Origin: Eubacterium sp.
Lineage (GTDB): Bacteria > Bacillota > Clostridia > Lachnospirales > Lachnospiraceae
Reading direction: 5' to 3'
Assembly: GCA_017616955.1 (NCBI GenBank)
Contig: JAFZXD010000166.1
Coordinates: 1-5,320 of the forward strand
Length of the DNA stretch: 5,320 bases
Shown here: one piece after another, positions 1 to 5,034 of the stretch
How positions within the stretch are numbered: the stretch's first letter is position 1
Layout: every line of letters begins with the position of its first letter
Translations under genes and position numbers: made by a program
The notes under the pieces: model-generated
The model's database searches: none
What the model was told of the DNA's origin: nothing
What the model saw: the letters and a program-made list of their open reading frames with translations, nothing else

Positions 1-288
1 AGAGGACATTTCACAGAAAAGATGGATTATATGGGTGTACACGTTGTATATACCAAGGAAGCTGAAACGGCCGATCAGTATATAGCCAGGTTTACTATTC
101 AGAATACTAAAAATATGGATATAACCGTGGCTACTTCGGACGGATTGATACAGCTTATCATTCGGGGTGAAGATTCAAAACTTATGTCAGCTGCGGAATT
201 GGAGCGTGATGTTGAAGGGTGTCGCAGATCTATTGTCGATGGGGCAGAAAAAAAGGAAATATATAATCGTATTTCTGTTGACTTATAG
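1..288 (+). CDS. YacP/Rae1-like NYN-domain ribonuclease, C-terminal part (5' end outside window)
   Basis: The frame is open from base 1, so the ATG at 22 is an internal methionine and the gene starts upstream of the window. The visible 95 residues carry hallmarks of the YacP family (NYN fold, PIN-like): a GVHVVYTKEAETAD stretch (residues 12-25), then ATSD (44-47) followed by Q51, then MSAAEL (62-67). The aspartates of TAD (D25) and ATSD (D47) sit where this fold places its metal-binding acidic residues. In B. subtilis the family member Rae1 enters the ribosomal A site and cuts mRNA during translation; that role is family knowledge and is not shown here. The fragment is consistent with a protein of about 170 residues with roughly half missing. 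No intrinsic terminator follows; tetR begins 66 bases downstream. Family assignment is fairly sure, Rae1-like activity only possible. Confidence 0.8.
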   Translation, partial: RGHFTEKMDYMGVHVVYTKEAETADQYIARFTIQNTKNMDITVATSDGLIQLIIRGEDSKLMSAAELERDVEGCRRSIVDGAEKKEIYNRISVDL

Positions 289-295
289 AGGTCAT

Positions 296-309
296 TATAT
301 TACGATAAA
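296..309 (+). promoter_or_regulatory. candidate operator, copy 1 (upstream of tetR)
   Basis: TATATTACGATAAA matches the dyad in the secG promoter (993-1006) at 10 of 14 positions, with a core of 11 bases (297-307) that differs at one position. About the same axis it keeps 4 of 5 dyad pairs (296/309, 298/307, 299/306, 300/305). TetR-family proteins commonly repress themselves and a neighbour through related dyads, so this is a plausible autoregulatory site. The region is AT-rich and chance similarity is not excluded. Confidence 0.25.
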
Positions 310-329
310 AGTGTGATTTTTAATATATT
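300..329 (+). promoter_or_regulatory. weak candidate promoter of the TetR-family gene
   Basis: TTACGA (300-305) and TATATT (324-329) are separated by 18 bases, with an AT-rich leader and a GGGAG ribosome binding site (343-347) ahead of the ATG at 355. The -35 match is poor, so read-through from the upstream gene is an alternative. The -35 lies inside a motif shared with the secG promoter (see 296-309). Confidence 0.3.
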
Positions 330-354
330 TTCTGTATAGAAAGGGAGATGCTTC

Positions 355-951
355 ATGAAAGAATTATCTGTTAGACAAAAAATCGTTTATGGTGCATTGG
401 AACTTTTTTCTCAGAAGGGGTATGATGCCACGAGTGTTGATGAGATTGCCAAGTCAATAGGCATGCAGGGACCGAACATATATAAGTACTTTAAGAAGAA
501 GGAAGATATTCTTGAGGCTCTTAAGGATAATTATGATAATCCTTATATTAAGAGACTGGGAATAGAACCTGATACTCCTGTATGGATACATAATCGCGAA
601 GAACTGAAGGAATTCAGTATGAGACAGATAGAACGTACCATCAGTGATCCTATGGTAGTAAAACTTAGGAAGATGGGTACTATTGAGCAGTTTCGTGATG
701 ATGAATTTGCAAGTAATACATCAGAGTATCAGTTTGACAGTCTTATCAATCTTTTTACCAGGATATTCGAAAAGCTTGTTAAGATAGGAGCTGTAAATGA
801 GGCAGACCCAAGAATTCTGGCGCTGGAATACATGTCTCCGACATCAGTTCTTATACAGCTTTGCGACAGACAGCCTGAGAGAAAAGATGAGGCTATGGAA
901 CTTATTGAAAAGCATATTGATTTCTTTATAAAAACGCATTTTGTTGAATAA
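355..951 (+). CDS. TetR/AcrR-family transcriptional regulator
   Basis: This 198-residue protein has the usual length of a TetR-family repressor. The N-terminal DNA-binding domain covers about residues 6-55: a first helix RQKIVYGALELFSQKGYDATSV, then DEIAKSIGM, then the recognition-helix region with NIYKYFKKKEDIL (41-53), the family's typical iYyyF.sKe.L signature. The rest is an all-helical ligand-binding and dimerisation domain too divergent to name an inducer. The ATG at 355 is supported by GGGAG seven bases upstream and by the HTH starting near residue 6. No partner gene for efflux or metabolism adjoins it; the next gene is secG, 119 bases away behind its own promoter. A motif shared between the tetR and secG upstream regions hints at autoregulation plus control of the secG promoter. 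Family certain, specific role unknown. Confidence 0.93.
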   Translation: MKELSVRQKIVYGALELFSQKGYDATSVDEIAKSIGMQGPNIYKYFKKKEDILEALKDNYDNPYIKRLGIEPDTPVWIHNREELKEFSMRQIERTISDPMVVKLRKMGTIEQFRDDEFASNTSEYQFDSLINLFTRIFEKLVKIGAVNEADPRILALEYMSPTSVLIQLCDRQPERKDEAMELIEKHIDFFIKTHFVE

Positions 952-984
952 TCAATAACATTTTACGCTTCATAGAAAAAGTTG

Positions 985-1013
985 TTGCATTTCATATGAC
1001 GATATGGTATTAT
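985..1013 (+). promoter_or_regulatory. secG promoter (extended -10 type)
   Basis: TTGCAT (985-990) and TATTAT (1008-1013) are 17 bases apart, and the TG at 1005-1006 gives an extended -10 (TGG then TATTAT). The -10 matches sigma-A consensus at 5 of 6 positions, the -35 at 3 of 6. Transcription would begin near 1020, giving a leader of about 50 bases before the GTG at 1071. Confidence 0.65.
993..1006 (+). promoter_or_regulatory. candidate operator, copy 2 (inside secG promoter spacer)
   Basis: CATAT (993-997) and ATATG (1002-1006) form a perfect 5-bp dyad with a 4-base centre, placed wholly between the -35 and the -10, where a bound protein would block RNA polymerase. Its core, ATATGACGATA, recurs with one change upstream of the adjacent TetR-family gene. 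Binding by that regulator is inference. Confidence 0.35.
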
Positions 1014-1070
1014 CACTGAGTATGTTTTGGAAAAACGAACATTTAGTGGATTTTTTCGGAGGAAAATAAA

Positions 1071-1307
1071 GTGAAAACTGTACTTACAATTGTATTTTTA
1101 ATAATCGGAATAGCACTTGCTGTACTTGTACTTAGCCAGGAAGGTAAAGACAACGGATTTAACGCTTCCTTTACAGGTTCAGTTGATTCATATTGGGGAA
1201 AGAATAAGAAGCACTCTAAGGAGGCTCGTATTCAGAAGCTTACAGCTTTACTTGGAGCTGCATTTATCATACTTGCTGCATTACTTAGTTCTAAGTGGGT
1301 TGGCTAA
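1071..1307 (+). CDS. secG: SecG, Sec translocase membrane subunit
   Basis: This 78-residue protein has the SecG layout: transmembrane helix 1 at about residues 3-22, a cytoplasmic loop with the conserved QEGKDNG and FTGS...YWGKNK segments (23-46), and transmembrane helix 2 at about 56-73, with a very short C-terminus. SecG joins SecY and SecE in the plasma membrane and assists SecA-driven protein export. Translation starts at GTG, supported by CGGAGG at 1057-1062, eight bases upstream; no better start lies in frame. It has its own promoter and is followed within 35 bases by a strong intrinsic terminator, so it looks largely monocistronic here. The secG-rnr-smpB-ssrA order matches the arrangement common in Firmicutes, which strengthens the call. 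Confidence 0.95.
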   Translation: MKTVLTIVFLIIGIALAVLVLSQEGKDNGFNASFTGSVDSYWGKNKKHSKEARIQKLTALLGAAFIILAALLSSKWVG

Positions 1308-1340
1308 TCATTCCCTAAGTTTTTATATGTGAATTGATCA

Positions 1341-1372
1341 GGGTGCTTTGTATAAGCACCCTTTTGTTTTGT
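1341..1372 (+). terminator. intrinsic terminator of secG
   Basis: GGGTGCTT (1341-1348) pairs perfectly with AAGCACCC (1354-1361) around a 5-base loop, followed directly by TTTTGTTTTGT (1362-1372). This is a textbook Rho-independent terminator, 33 bases after the secG stop codon. Confidence 0.92.
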
Positions 1373-1377
1373 ATAAT
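1348..1377 (+). promoter_or_regulatory. probable rnr promoter, overlapping the secG terminator
   Basis: A perfect TATAAT (1372-1377) is preceded by TTGTAT (1348-1353) at 18-base spacing. The -35 lies in the loop of the secG terminator hairpin and the -10 begins at the last base of its T-tract. Start would be near 1384, giving a leader of about 58 bases before the ATG at 1442. The -10 is perfect, the -35 only fair. Confidence 0.6.
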
Positions 1378-1441
1378 GTGGAACTGCGTATCCTATTATA
1401 CAAAAGGTGTAAAATATCTTGAAAAGTTAAGGGGGAGAGGT

Positions 1442-3571
1442 ATGGATACTAAATATTTTGATATAGAAGAACTTATGAATTTCTTCACTGAGTTGATGGG
1501 GAAAAACGATTATAGACCGCTTAAGTTTAAGGAACTGTGTTATCTTCTGGATGTATCTGGTGAAGAAGAAAAGCAGAAGTTCCTTGAGATGCTGAATACC
1601 TTATGCGATGAAGTGAAGATCATTAAAACAAAGAATAACAGATATATGCTTCCACCGAAGGGGGTTCTGGTCGGAATATACAGCGGAACCAAGAGAGGAT
1701 TCGGTTTTGTAACTGTTGAGGGTTATGAGGAAGACTTCTTTGTGGCTGCAAAAGATACGCTGAATGCATTTCACGGAGATAAGGTTCTGATAAATGTAAA
1801 CAGCGGCGCCAGAGGTCCTCGTAAGGAAGCAACTATAACCAGAATACTTTCGAGAAATACAGAACAGCTTATAGGTGTATATCAGCAGTGTGACGGATAT
1901 GGTTTTGTCATTCCGAATAATAAGAAGATTGCTGATGATATATTTATCCCAAAGGGATCATCCGTGGGGGCTGTTACAGGAAGTCTTGTTATAGTAGAAC
2001 TGAAGAATTACGGAGATGATAAAAAGTCACCTGAGGGTTATGTATCTGAGGTGATCGGACATATAGATGATCCTGGAACGGATATACTTCAGGTTGTAAG
2101 AACTTACGGTATTCCGGTTGAATTTCCGGATGATGTCACAACTGAGCTGGAATCGATTCCAGATGAAGTTTCCGAAAAAGAAAAAGAGGGAAGAAGAGAT
2201 CTTAGACATCTTGATACTGTTACAATAGACGGCGAGGATGCAAAAGATCTTGATGATGCCATAACACTTGAATATGAAGATGGTATATATCATCTGGGAG
2301 TTCATATCGCAGACGTATCCAATTATGTCCGCGAGGGAAGTCCGCTTGATAAAGAAGCTCTTAAGAGAGGAACAAGTAACTATCTTGTAGATAGCGTTAT
2401 TCCTATGCTTCCGCATAAGCTTTCGAACGGTATATGTTCCCTTAATATGGGTGTTGACAGACTTACGCTTTCCTGTCTTATGGATATAGATGAGAAGGGT
2501 AAGGTTATCTGCCACGAGATAGTTGAGGGTCTGATAAATGTAAATGAACGAATGAATTATACCGATGTAGCAGCTATCCTTGATGGTAAGGAAAATGCAC
2601 CGGTTGAGAGATATAAGTCTTTGATACCTCTGTTCAGAAGAATGAAGGAACTGTCTGATATAATCAGAGCAGCCAGAGAGAAGAGAGGTTCTATCGATTT
2701 TGATGTGGCAGAGACGAAGATTATAGTCGATGAAGATGGTAAGCCTATAGATATCCATCCTTACGACAGAAACTGTGCTACGAAGATCATAGAAGACTTT
2801 ATGCTTATGGCAAATGAAACAGTAGCAGAGGAATACTACTGGGCTGAGATTCCATTTGAATACAGAGTGCATGAAACTCCTATTCAGGAAAAGGTTGATA
2901 TGCTCAGAGATGCCATAAGGAATTTTGGAATATACTTCAAAGTAAGTACTGACAGGATTCATCCAAAGGAATATCAGAAGCTTCTGAATCAGATAAGCGG
3001 TGAACCTTATGAAGCGCTTGTTACGAGAATGACTCTTCGTTCGATGCAACAGGCGAGATATGCCACTGAATGTATAGGACATTTTGGACTGGCATGTAAG
3101 TATTACTGTCATTTCACATCACCTATCAGAAGATATCCTGATCTTCAGATCCATAGGATTATAAAAGAGAATCTGCATGGTGAACTTAATGAGGGCAGAG
3201 TAAGACATTTTGCAAAACTTCTTCCTAAGGTTGCTGAGGATAACTCGGCTAAGGAAAGACGTGCAGTCGACGCAGAGCGCGATGTAGTCAGACTTAAGCA
3301 GATAGAATATATGGCTATGCATATCGGTGAGGAGTTTGACGGAATAATATCCGGATTTACCGGACAGAATATATTTGTCGAACTTGAATCGACTGTTGAA
3401 GGTGCCGTAAGAGTTTCGGAACTGACAGATGATTATTACACTTACTATGAAGACAAGTTTGAGATGGTCGGAAGAGACAGTGGAAAGGTTCTTAAACTTG
3501 GCGATAAATGCAGGATAAAGGTTGTAAATGCTGATAAGATAGACAGAGTGATCGACTTTGAATTTGTTTAA
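1442..3571 (+). CDS. rnr: Ribonuclease R (RNB-family 3'-5' exoribonuclease)
   Basis: This 709-residue protein shows the RNase R domain order: N-terminal winged-helix-like region (about 1-70); two cold-shock/OB domains (about 75-120, with KRGFGFV, and 141-187, with GYGFVIP); the catalytic RNB domain (about 250-580); and a C-terminal S1 domain (about 629-709). The active-site motif IDGEDAKDLDDA supplies four metal-binding aspartates, D263, D269, D271 and D272, aligning with D272, D278, D280 and D281 of E. coli RNase R. Y314 in GTSNY matches the base-stacking tyrosine, and HFTSPIRRYPD (557-567) is the conserved second signature. RNase R digests structured RNA and, with SmpB-tmRNA, non-stop mRNAs. 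The ATG at 1442 is chosen because of the AGGGGG/GGAG site at 1430-1437; an in-frame TTG at 1334 would read through the secG terminator. The lysine-rich tail found after S1 in many homologues is absent. Confidence 0.96.
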   Translation: MDTKYFDIEELMNFFTELMGKNDYRPLKFKELCYLLDVSGEEEKQKFLEMLNTLCDEVKIIKTKNNRYMLPPKGVLVGIYSGTKRGFGFVTVEGYEEDFFVAAKDTLNAFHGDKVLINVNSGARGPRKEATITRILSRNTEQLIGVYQQCDGYGFVIPNNKKIADDIFIPKGSSVGAVTGSLVIVELKNYGDDKKSPEGYVSEVIGHIDDPGTDILQVVRTYGIPVEFPDDVTTELESIPDEVSEKEKEGRRDLRHLDTVTIDGEDAKDLDDAITLEYEDGIYHLGVHIADVSNYVREGSPLDKEALKRGTSNYLVDSVIPMLPHKLSNGICSLNMGVDRLTLSCLMDIDEKGKVICHEIVEGLINVNERMNYTDVAAILDGKENAPVERYKSLIPLFRRMKELSDIIRAAREKRGSIDFDVAETKIIVDEDGKPIDIHPYDRNCATKIIEDFMLMANETVAEEYYWAEIPFEYRVHETPIQEKVDMLRDAIRNFGIYFKVSTDRIHPKEYQKLLNQISGEPYEALVTRMTLRSMQQARYATECIGHFGLACKYYCHFTSPIRRYPDLQIHRIIKENLHGELNEGRVRHFAKLLPKVAEDNSAKERRAVDAERDVVRLKQIEYMAMHIGEEFDGIISGFTGQNIFVELESTVEGAVRVSELTDDYYTYYEDKFEMVGRDSGKVLKLGDKCRIKVVNADKIDRVIDFEFV

Positions 3572-3590
3572 ACAGTTTCTATTCACAGCT

Positions 3591-3647
3591 CATGATAAAA
3601 GTAAGAAAAAAACTGCTTGCATGTTTTTTTACTTTACTTTTATCATG
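3591..3647. repeat. long AT-rich hairpin (H1) of the structured element
   Basis: CATGATAAAAGTAA (3591-3604) is perfectly complementary to 3634-3647. After a small internal loop, AAAAAAAC (3606-3613) pairs with GTTTTTTT (3623-3630) around a 9-base loop. The stem has 22 pairs. It lacks a GC-rich stem followed by a free T-tract, so it is not a standard terminator, though it could be cut by RNase III or weakly slow transcription. Confidence 0.75.
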
Positions 3648-3685
3648 TAACCTGCGTAGCAGGAACTCACAATTCACGATTCAGT

Positions 3686-3700
3686 GCTGCCGAAGGCAGC
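3686..3700. repeat. GC-rich hairpin (H3) of the structured element
   Basis: GCTGCC (3686-3691) and GGCAGC (3695-3700) pair perfectly around GAA. It sits inside helix P2, beside H4. Confidence 0.7.
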
Positions 3701-3706
3701 GGTAGA

Positions 3707-3760
3707 ACCCTGCCTACAAGTCTGTTTAAGCTTGCTTAAGAATAGACTTGTAAGCAGGGT
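3707..3760. repeat. 54-base hairpin (H4) of the structured element
   Basis: ACCCTGC (3707-3713) pairs with GCAGGGT (3754-3760). After one C/A mismatch, TACAAGTCT (3715-3723) pairs with AGACTTGTA (3744-3752). The tip continues as TTAAG/CTTAA (3726-3730 with 3735-3739) closed by a CTTG tetraloop. There is no T-tract after it, so it is not an intrinsic terminator. Confidence 0.75.
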
Positions 3761-3827
3761 GGACTTAAGAGTGGATTGTGAGCTGCTGTGAATATGATAA
3801 TTAGAAATATTTTAAAGGAATATAAAC

Positions 3828-4295
3828 ATGGCAAAAGAGAGTGGAACTAAACTTATAGCAAATAACAAAAAGGCATATCATGATTTCTTCATTGATGAAA
3901 CATATGAGGCAGGCATTGAACTGGCCGGAACTGAGGTTAAGTCTCTCAGAATGTGTCAGTGCAGTATCAAAGAGAGTTACATTTCCATAGATAAGGGTGA
4001 GGTTTACATAATACATATGCATATCAATCCTTATGAGAAGGGAAATATATTTAATAAGGATCCTCTGAGAAAGAGAAAACTGCTTCTTCATAAGTCGGAG
4101 ATTAATAAACTGATTGGAAAGACAAAGGAGAAGGGCTATACGGTTGTACCGCTTAAGGTATATTTTAGCGGGAGTCTCGTAAAAGTTGAGATTGGGCTGG
4201 CTCGTGGTAAAAAGCTCTACGATAAGAGAGATGATCTTGCCAAAAGAGATCAAAAGAGAGAAGCTGAGAGAGATTTCAAGGTGAAACTCAGATAA
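3828..4295 (+). CDS. smpB: SmpB, tmRNA-binding protein of trans-translation
   Basis: At 155 residues this is a full-length SmpB. Visible family motifs are [10 protein letters not shown] (13-22), [11 protein letters not shown] (31-41), the HINPYEKGN core (65-73), [15 protein letters not shown] (78-92), and [14 protein letters not shown] (123-136), followed by the basic C-terminal tail. The OB-fold core binds the tRNA-like part of tmRNA. The tail, unstructured in solution, enters the empty mRNA channel of a stalled ribosome as a helix and licenses the transfer. The ATG at 3828 has AAAGGAA seven bases upstream (3814-3820). It follows rnr after 256 bases, most of it the structured element, and no good promoter is seen directly upstream, so read-through from rnr or a start within the element is likely. 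Its RNA partner, ssrA, lies 739 bases downstream of the stop codon. Confidence 0.97.
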   Translation: MAKESGTKLIANNKKAYHDFFIDETYEAGIELAGTEVKSLRMCQCSIKESYISIDKGEVYIIHMHINPYEKGNIFNKDPLRKRKLLLHKSEINKLIGKTKEKGYTVVPLKVYFSGSLVKVEIGLARGKKLYDKRDDLAKRDQKREAERDFKVKLR

Positions 4296-4354
4296 CTTAA
4301 AAATGAATCTTGGTGAACGATGACTATAGATTTGTGTGAAATTTGATTTTATTG

Positions 4355-4383
4355 TTGATTTTAGAGGCATTTTTGGGTATTAT
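4355..4383 (+). promoter_or_regulatory. promoter of the acidic membrane-protein gene
   Basis: TTGATT (4355-4360) and TATTAT (4378-4383) are separated by exactly 17 bases, matching sigma-A consensus at 4 of 6 and 5 of 6 positions. Transcription would begin near 4390, giving a leader of about 57 bases before the ATG at 4447. No intrinsic terminator is seen between the smpB stop and this site. Confidence 0.65.
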
Positions 4384-4385
4384 TA

Positions 4386-4422
4386 CTATTTGGTGGTTGA
4401 ATTTAAAAGTTCATCCAAATAG
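4386..4422 (+). repeat. inverted repeat at the transcript start of the membrane-protein gene
   Basis: CTATTTGG (4386-4393) and CCAAATAG (4415-4422) are perfect 8-bp complements. An inner TGAA/TTCA pairing (4398-4401 with 4410-4413) lies between them. The left arm covers the predicted transcription start, so it could act as a DNA operator or, in part, as a leader hairpin. Confidence 0.5.
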
Positions 4423-4446
4423 ATTTAGAGACAGAGGTAAGATGAC

Positions 4447-4875
4447 ATGAGTCAGGCAAAAGTTGATAAATACAAAGAGGAAAAAAAGAATAGAGCTAAA
4501 ATTATCAAACGTCAGAAGATAGCTAAGGTAGTTGGAGTTCTTGTTGCAGCGCTTGGTATAGGAGCGATTATCGGAGTTCCGCTTGGTAAATATATATACA
4601 ATGAGAAAAAGGAAGAAGAAGCCAGAAAGAGAACAGTATCGGCTTCAAATCTTGATACATGGTACGAAGAGTACTGGGGAAAGAATTACTCAGATCTTAT
4701 GACTAGAAATGGAATAGATGATCTTATGGATCAGGTTGATTTTGCTACTGCATCAGATGCAGATGCTGAATCTCTCGATGTTGATGACAACGGTGTTGAT
4801 ATCGACTATGGCGACATCGATGTTGAGGACGGCGAAGAAATCAATCTTGATGAACTGGAAAATGCAGAGGATTGA
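4447..4875 (+). CDS. unrecognised small single-span membrane protein with acidic C-terminus
   Basis: I do not recognise a named family. The 142-residue protein has a strongly basic N-terminus (11 K/R in the first 27 residues), one hydrophobic segment at about 26-51 rich in G, V, A and I, a charged EKKEEEARKR collar (53-62), a middle part with WYEEYWGKNYSDLM (72-85), and a tail (91-142) with 23 D/E and no K/R. By the positive-inside rule the N-terminus is cytoplasmic and the acidic part outside; no signal-peptidase site is evident, so it probably stays anchored. The ATG at 4447 has AGAGG (4433-4437) nine bases upstream; an ATG at 4443 stops after two codons. It has its own promoter and lies between smpB and ssrA, though nothing in its sequence suggests RNA or ribosome binding. 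Real gene by codon pattern, ribosome binding site and membrane segment; function unknown. Confidence 0.8.
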   Translation: MSQAKVDKYKEEKKNRAKIIKRQKIAKVVGVLVAALGIGAIIGVPLGKYIYNEKKEEEARKRTVSASNLDTWYEEYWGKNYSDLMTRNGIDDLMDQVDFATASDADAESLDVDDNGVDIDYGDIDVEDGEEINLDELENAED

Positions 4876-4925
4876 TAATTCGCTAATAGATAATCTCTCT
4901 TTTCTGGAAGACTGTTGAAGTATAC

Positions 4926-4970
4926 GTCACCTGCTTGGACTTGCACGTTGGTGCAAGCACAACCTGTGAC
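4926..4970. repeat. imperfect palindrome 1 upstream of ssrA
   Basis: CTTGCAC (4940-4946) pairs with GTGCAAG (4951-4957) around GTTG. Further out TTG/CAA (4935-4937 with 4960-4962) and GTCAC/GTGAC (4926-4930 with 4966-4970) pair. No T-tract follows, so it is not a normal intrinsic terminator. Confidence 0.6.
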
Positions 4971-4977
4971 TTACTAC

Positions 4978-4999
4978 GCAACTTCATAAATGAAGTTGC
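4978..4999. repeat. palindrome 2 upstream of ssrA
   Basis: GCAACTTCAT (4978-4987) and ATGAAGTTGC (4990-4999) are perfect 10-bp complements with only two bases between them. Confidence 0.75.
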
Positions 5000-5026
5000 T
5001 ATAGACAACGATTCTTTAAATAGAAT
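4996..5026 (+). promoter_or_regulatory. candidate ssrA promoter
   Basis: TAGAAT (5021-5026) is a 5-of-6 match to the -10 and would start transcription near 5033, almost at the mature tmRNA end. The only -35-like sequence is TTGCTA (4996-5001), at a long 19-base spacing. Both boxes overlap the inverted repeats. A longer precursor made from further upstream and cut by RNase P is an alternative. Confidence 0.3.
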
Positions 5027-5030
5027 CGTT
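5007..5030. repeat. palindrome 3, directly upstream of ssrA
   Basis: AACGATTCT (5007-5015) and AGAATCGTT (5022-5030) are perfect 9-bp complements around TTAAAT. The right arm contains the candidate ssrA -10 and ends 4 bases before the predicted mature tmRNA 5' end. Confidence 0.75.
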
Positions 5031-5034
5031 ATCT

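Larger units (their letters stand above)
3580..3794. repeat. structured non-coding element (MITE-like or structured RNA) between rnr and smpB
   Basis: This 215-base block fills most of the rnr-smpB gap and has no convincing reading frame. Its ends are a perfect 10-bp inverted repeat, TATTCACAGC (3580-3589) and GCTGTGAATA (3785-3794). Inside lie hairpin H1 (3591-3647), hairpin H2 (CCTGC 3651-3655 with GCAGG 3659-3663), and a 12-pair helix P2 (3666-3677 with 3771-3782, one G-U) enclosing hairpins H3 (3686-3700) and H4 (3707-3760). Linkers at the outer junction are only 1, 3, 2 and 2 bases, so the RNA or single strand can fold as a compact four-way junction with an inner three-way junction. If TTCACAGC is the terminal repeat, TA flanks both ends, as left by IS630/Tc1-type insertion. 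Removing the block with one TA leaves a 43-base rnr-smpB spacer with the smpB ribosome binding site intact. A mobile miniature element is favoured; a functional RNA is the alternative. Confidence 0.7.

Noticed and set aside
1022..1042. ATGTT/AACAT inverted repeat in the secG leader
   Set aside because: Only five pairs around an 11-base loop in AT-rich sequence; not distinguishable from chance.
1117..1332. 71-residue frame overlapping secG in another phase
   Set aside because: It overlaps secG throughout, is leucine/tyrosine-rich and has no ribosome binding site.
1334..1441. 36-residue N-terminal extension of RNase R starting at TTG 1334
   Set aside because: It would translate the secG terminator hairpin and T-tract and begins upstream of the likely rnr transcription start. 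It lacks a ribosome binding site and has no RNase R-like sequence; ATG 1442 has a strong site.
2027..3112. 361-residue open frame on the minus strand inside rnr
   Set aside because: It is antisense to a well-supported catalytic domain, shows no domain, is unusually rich in I, S, C and Y, and lacks a ribosome binding site. It is a shadow of AT-rich codon use.
3591..3647. H1 as the intrinsic terminator of rnr
   Set aside because: The stem is AT-rich and the T-run is within the stem rather than after it; no free U-tract follows the hairpin.
3801..4370. 189-residue minus-strand frame over smpB
   Set aside because: It is antisense to complete smpB and has no recognisable domain or translation start signal.
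4777..4812. EF-hand-like calcium loop (DVDDNGVDID) in the acidic tail
   Set aside because: Positions 1, 3, 5 and 6 fit, but the required glutamate at position 12 is a glycine and no flanking helices are evident. It is more likely part of a generally acidic tail.
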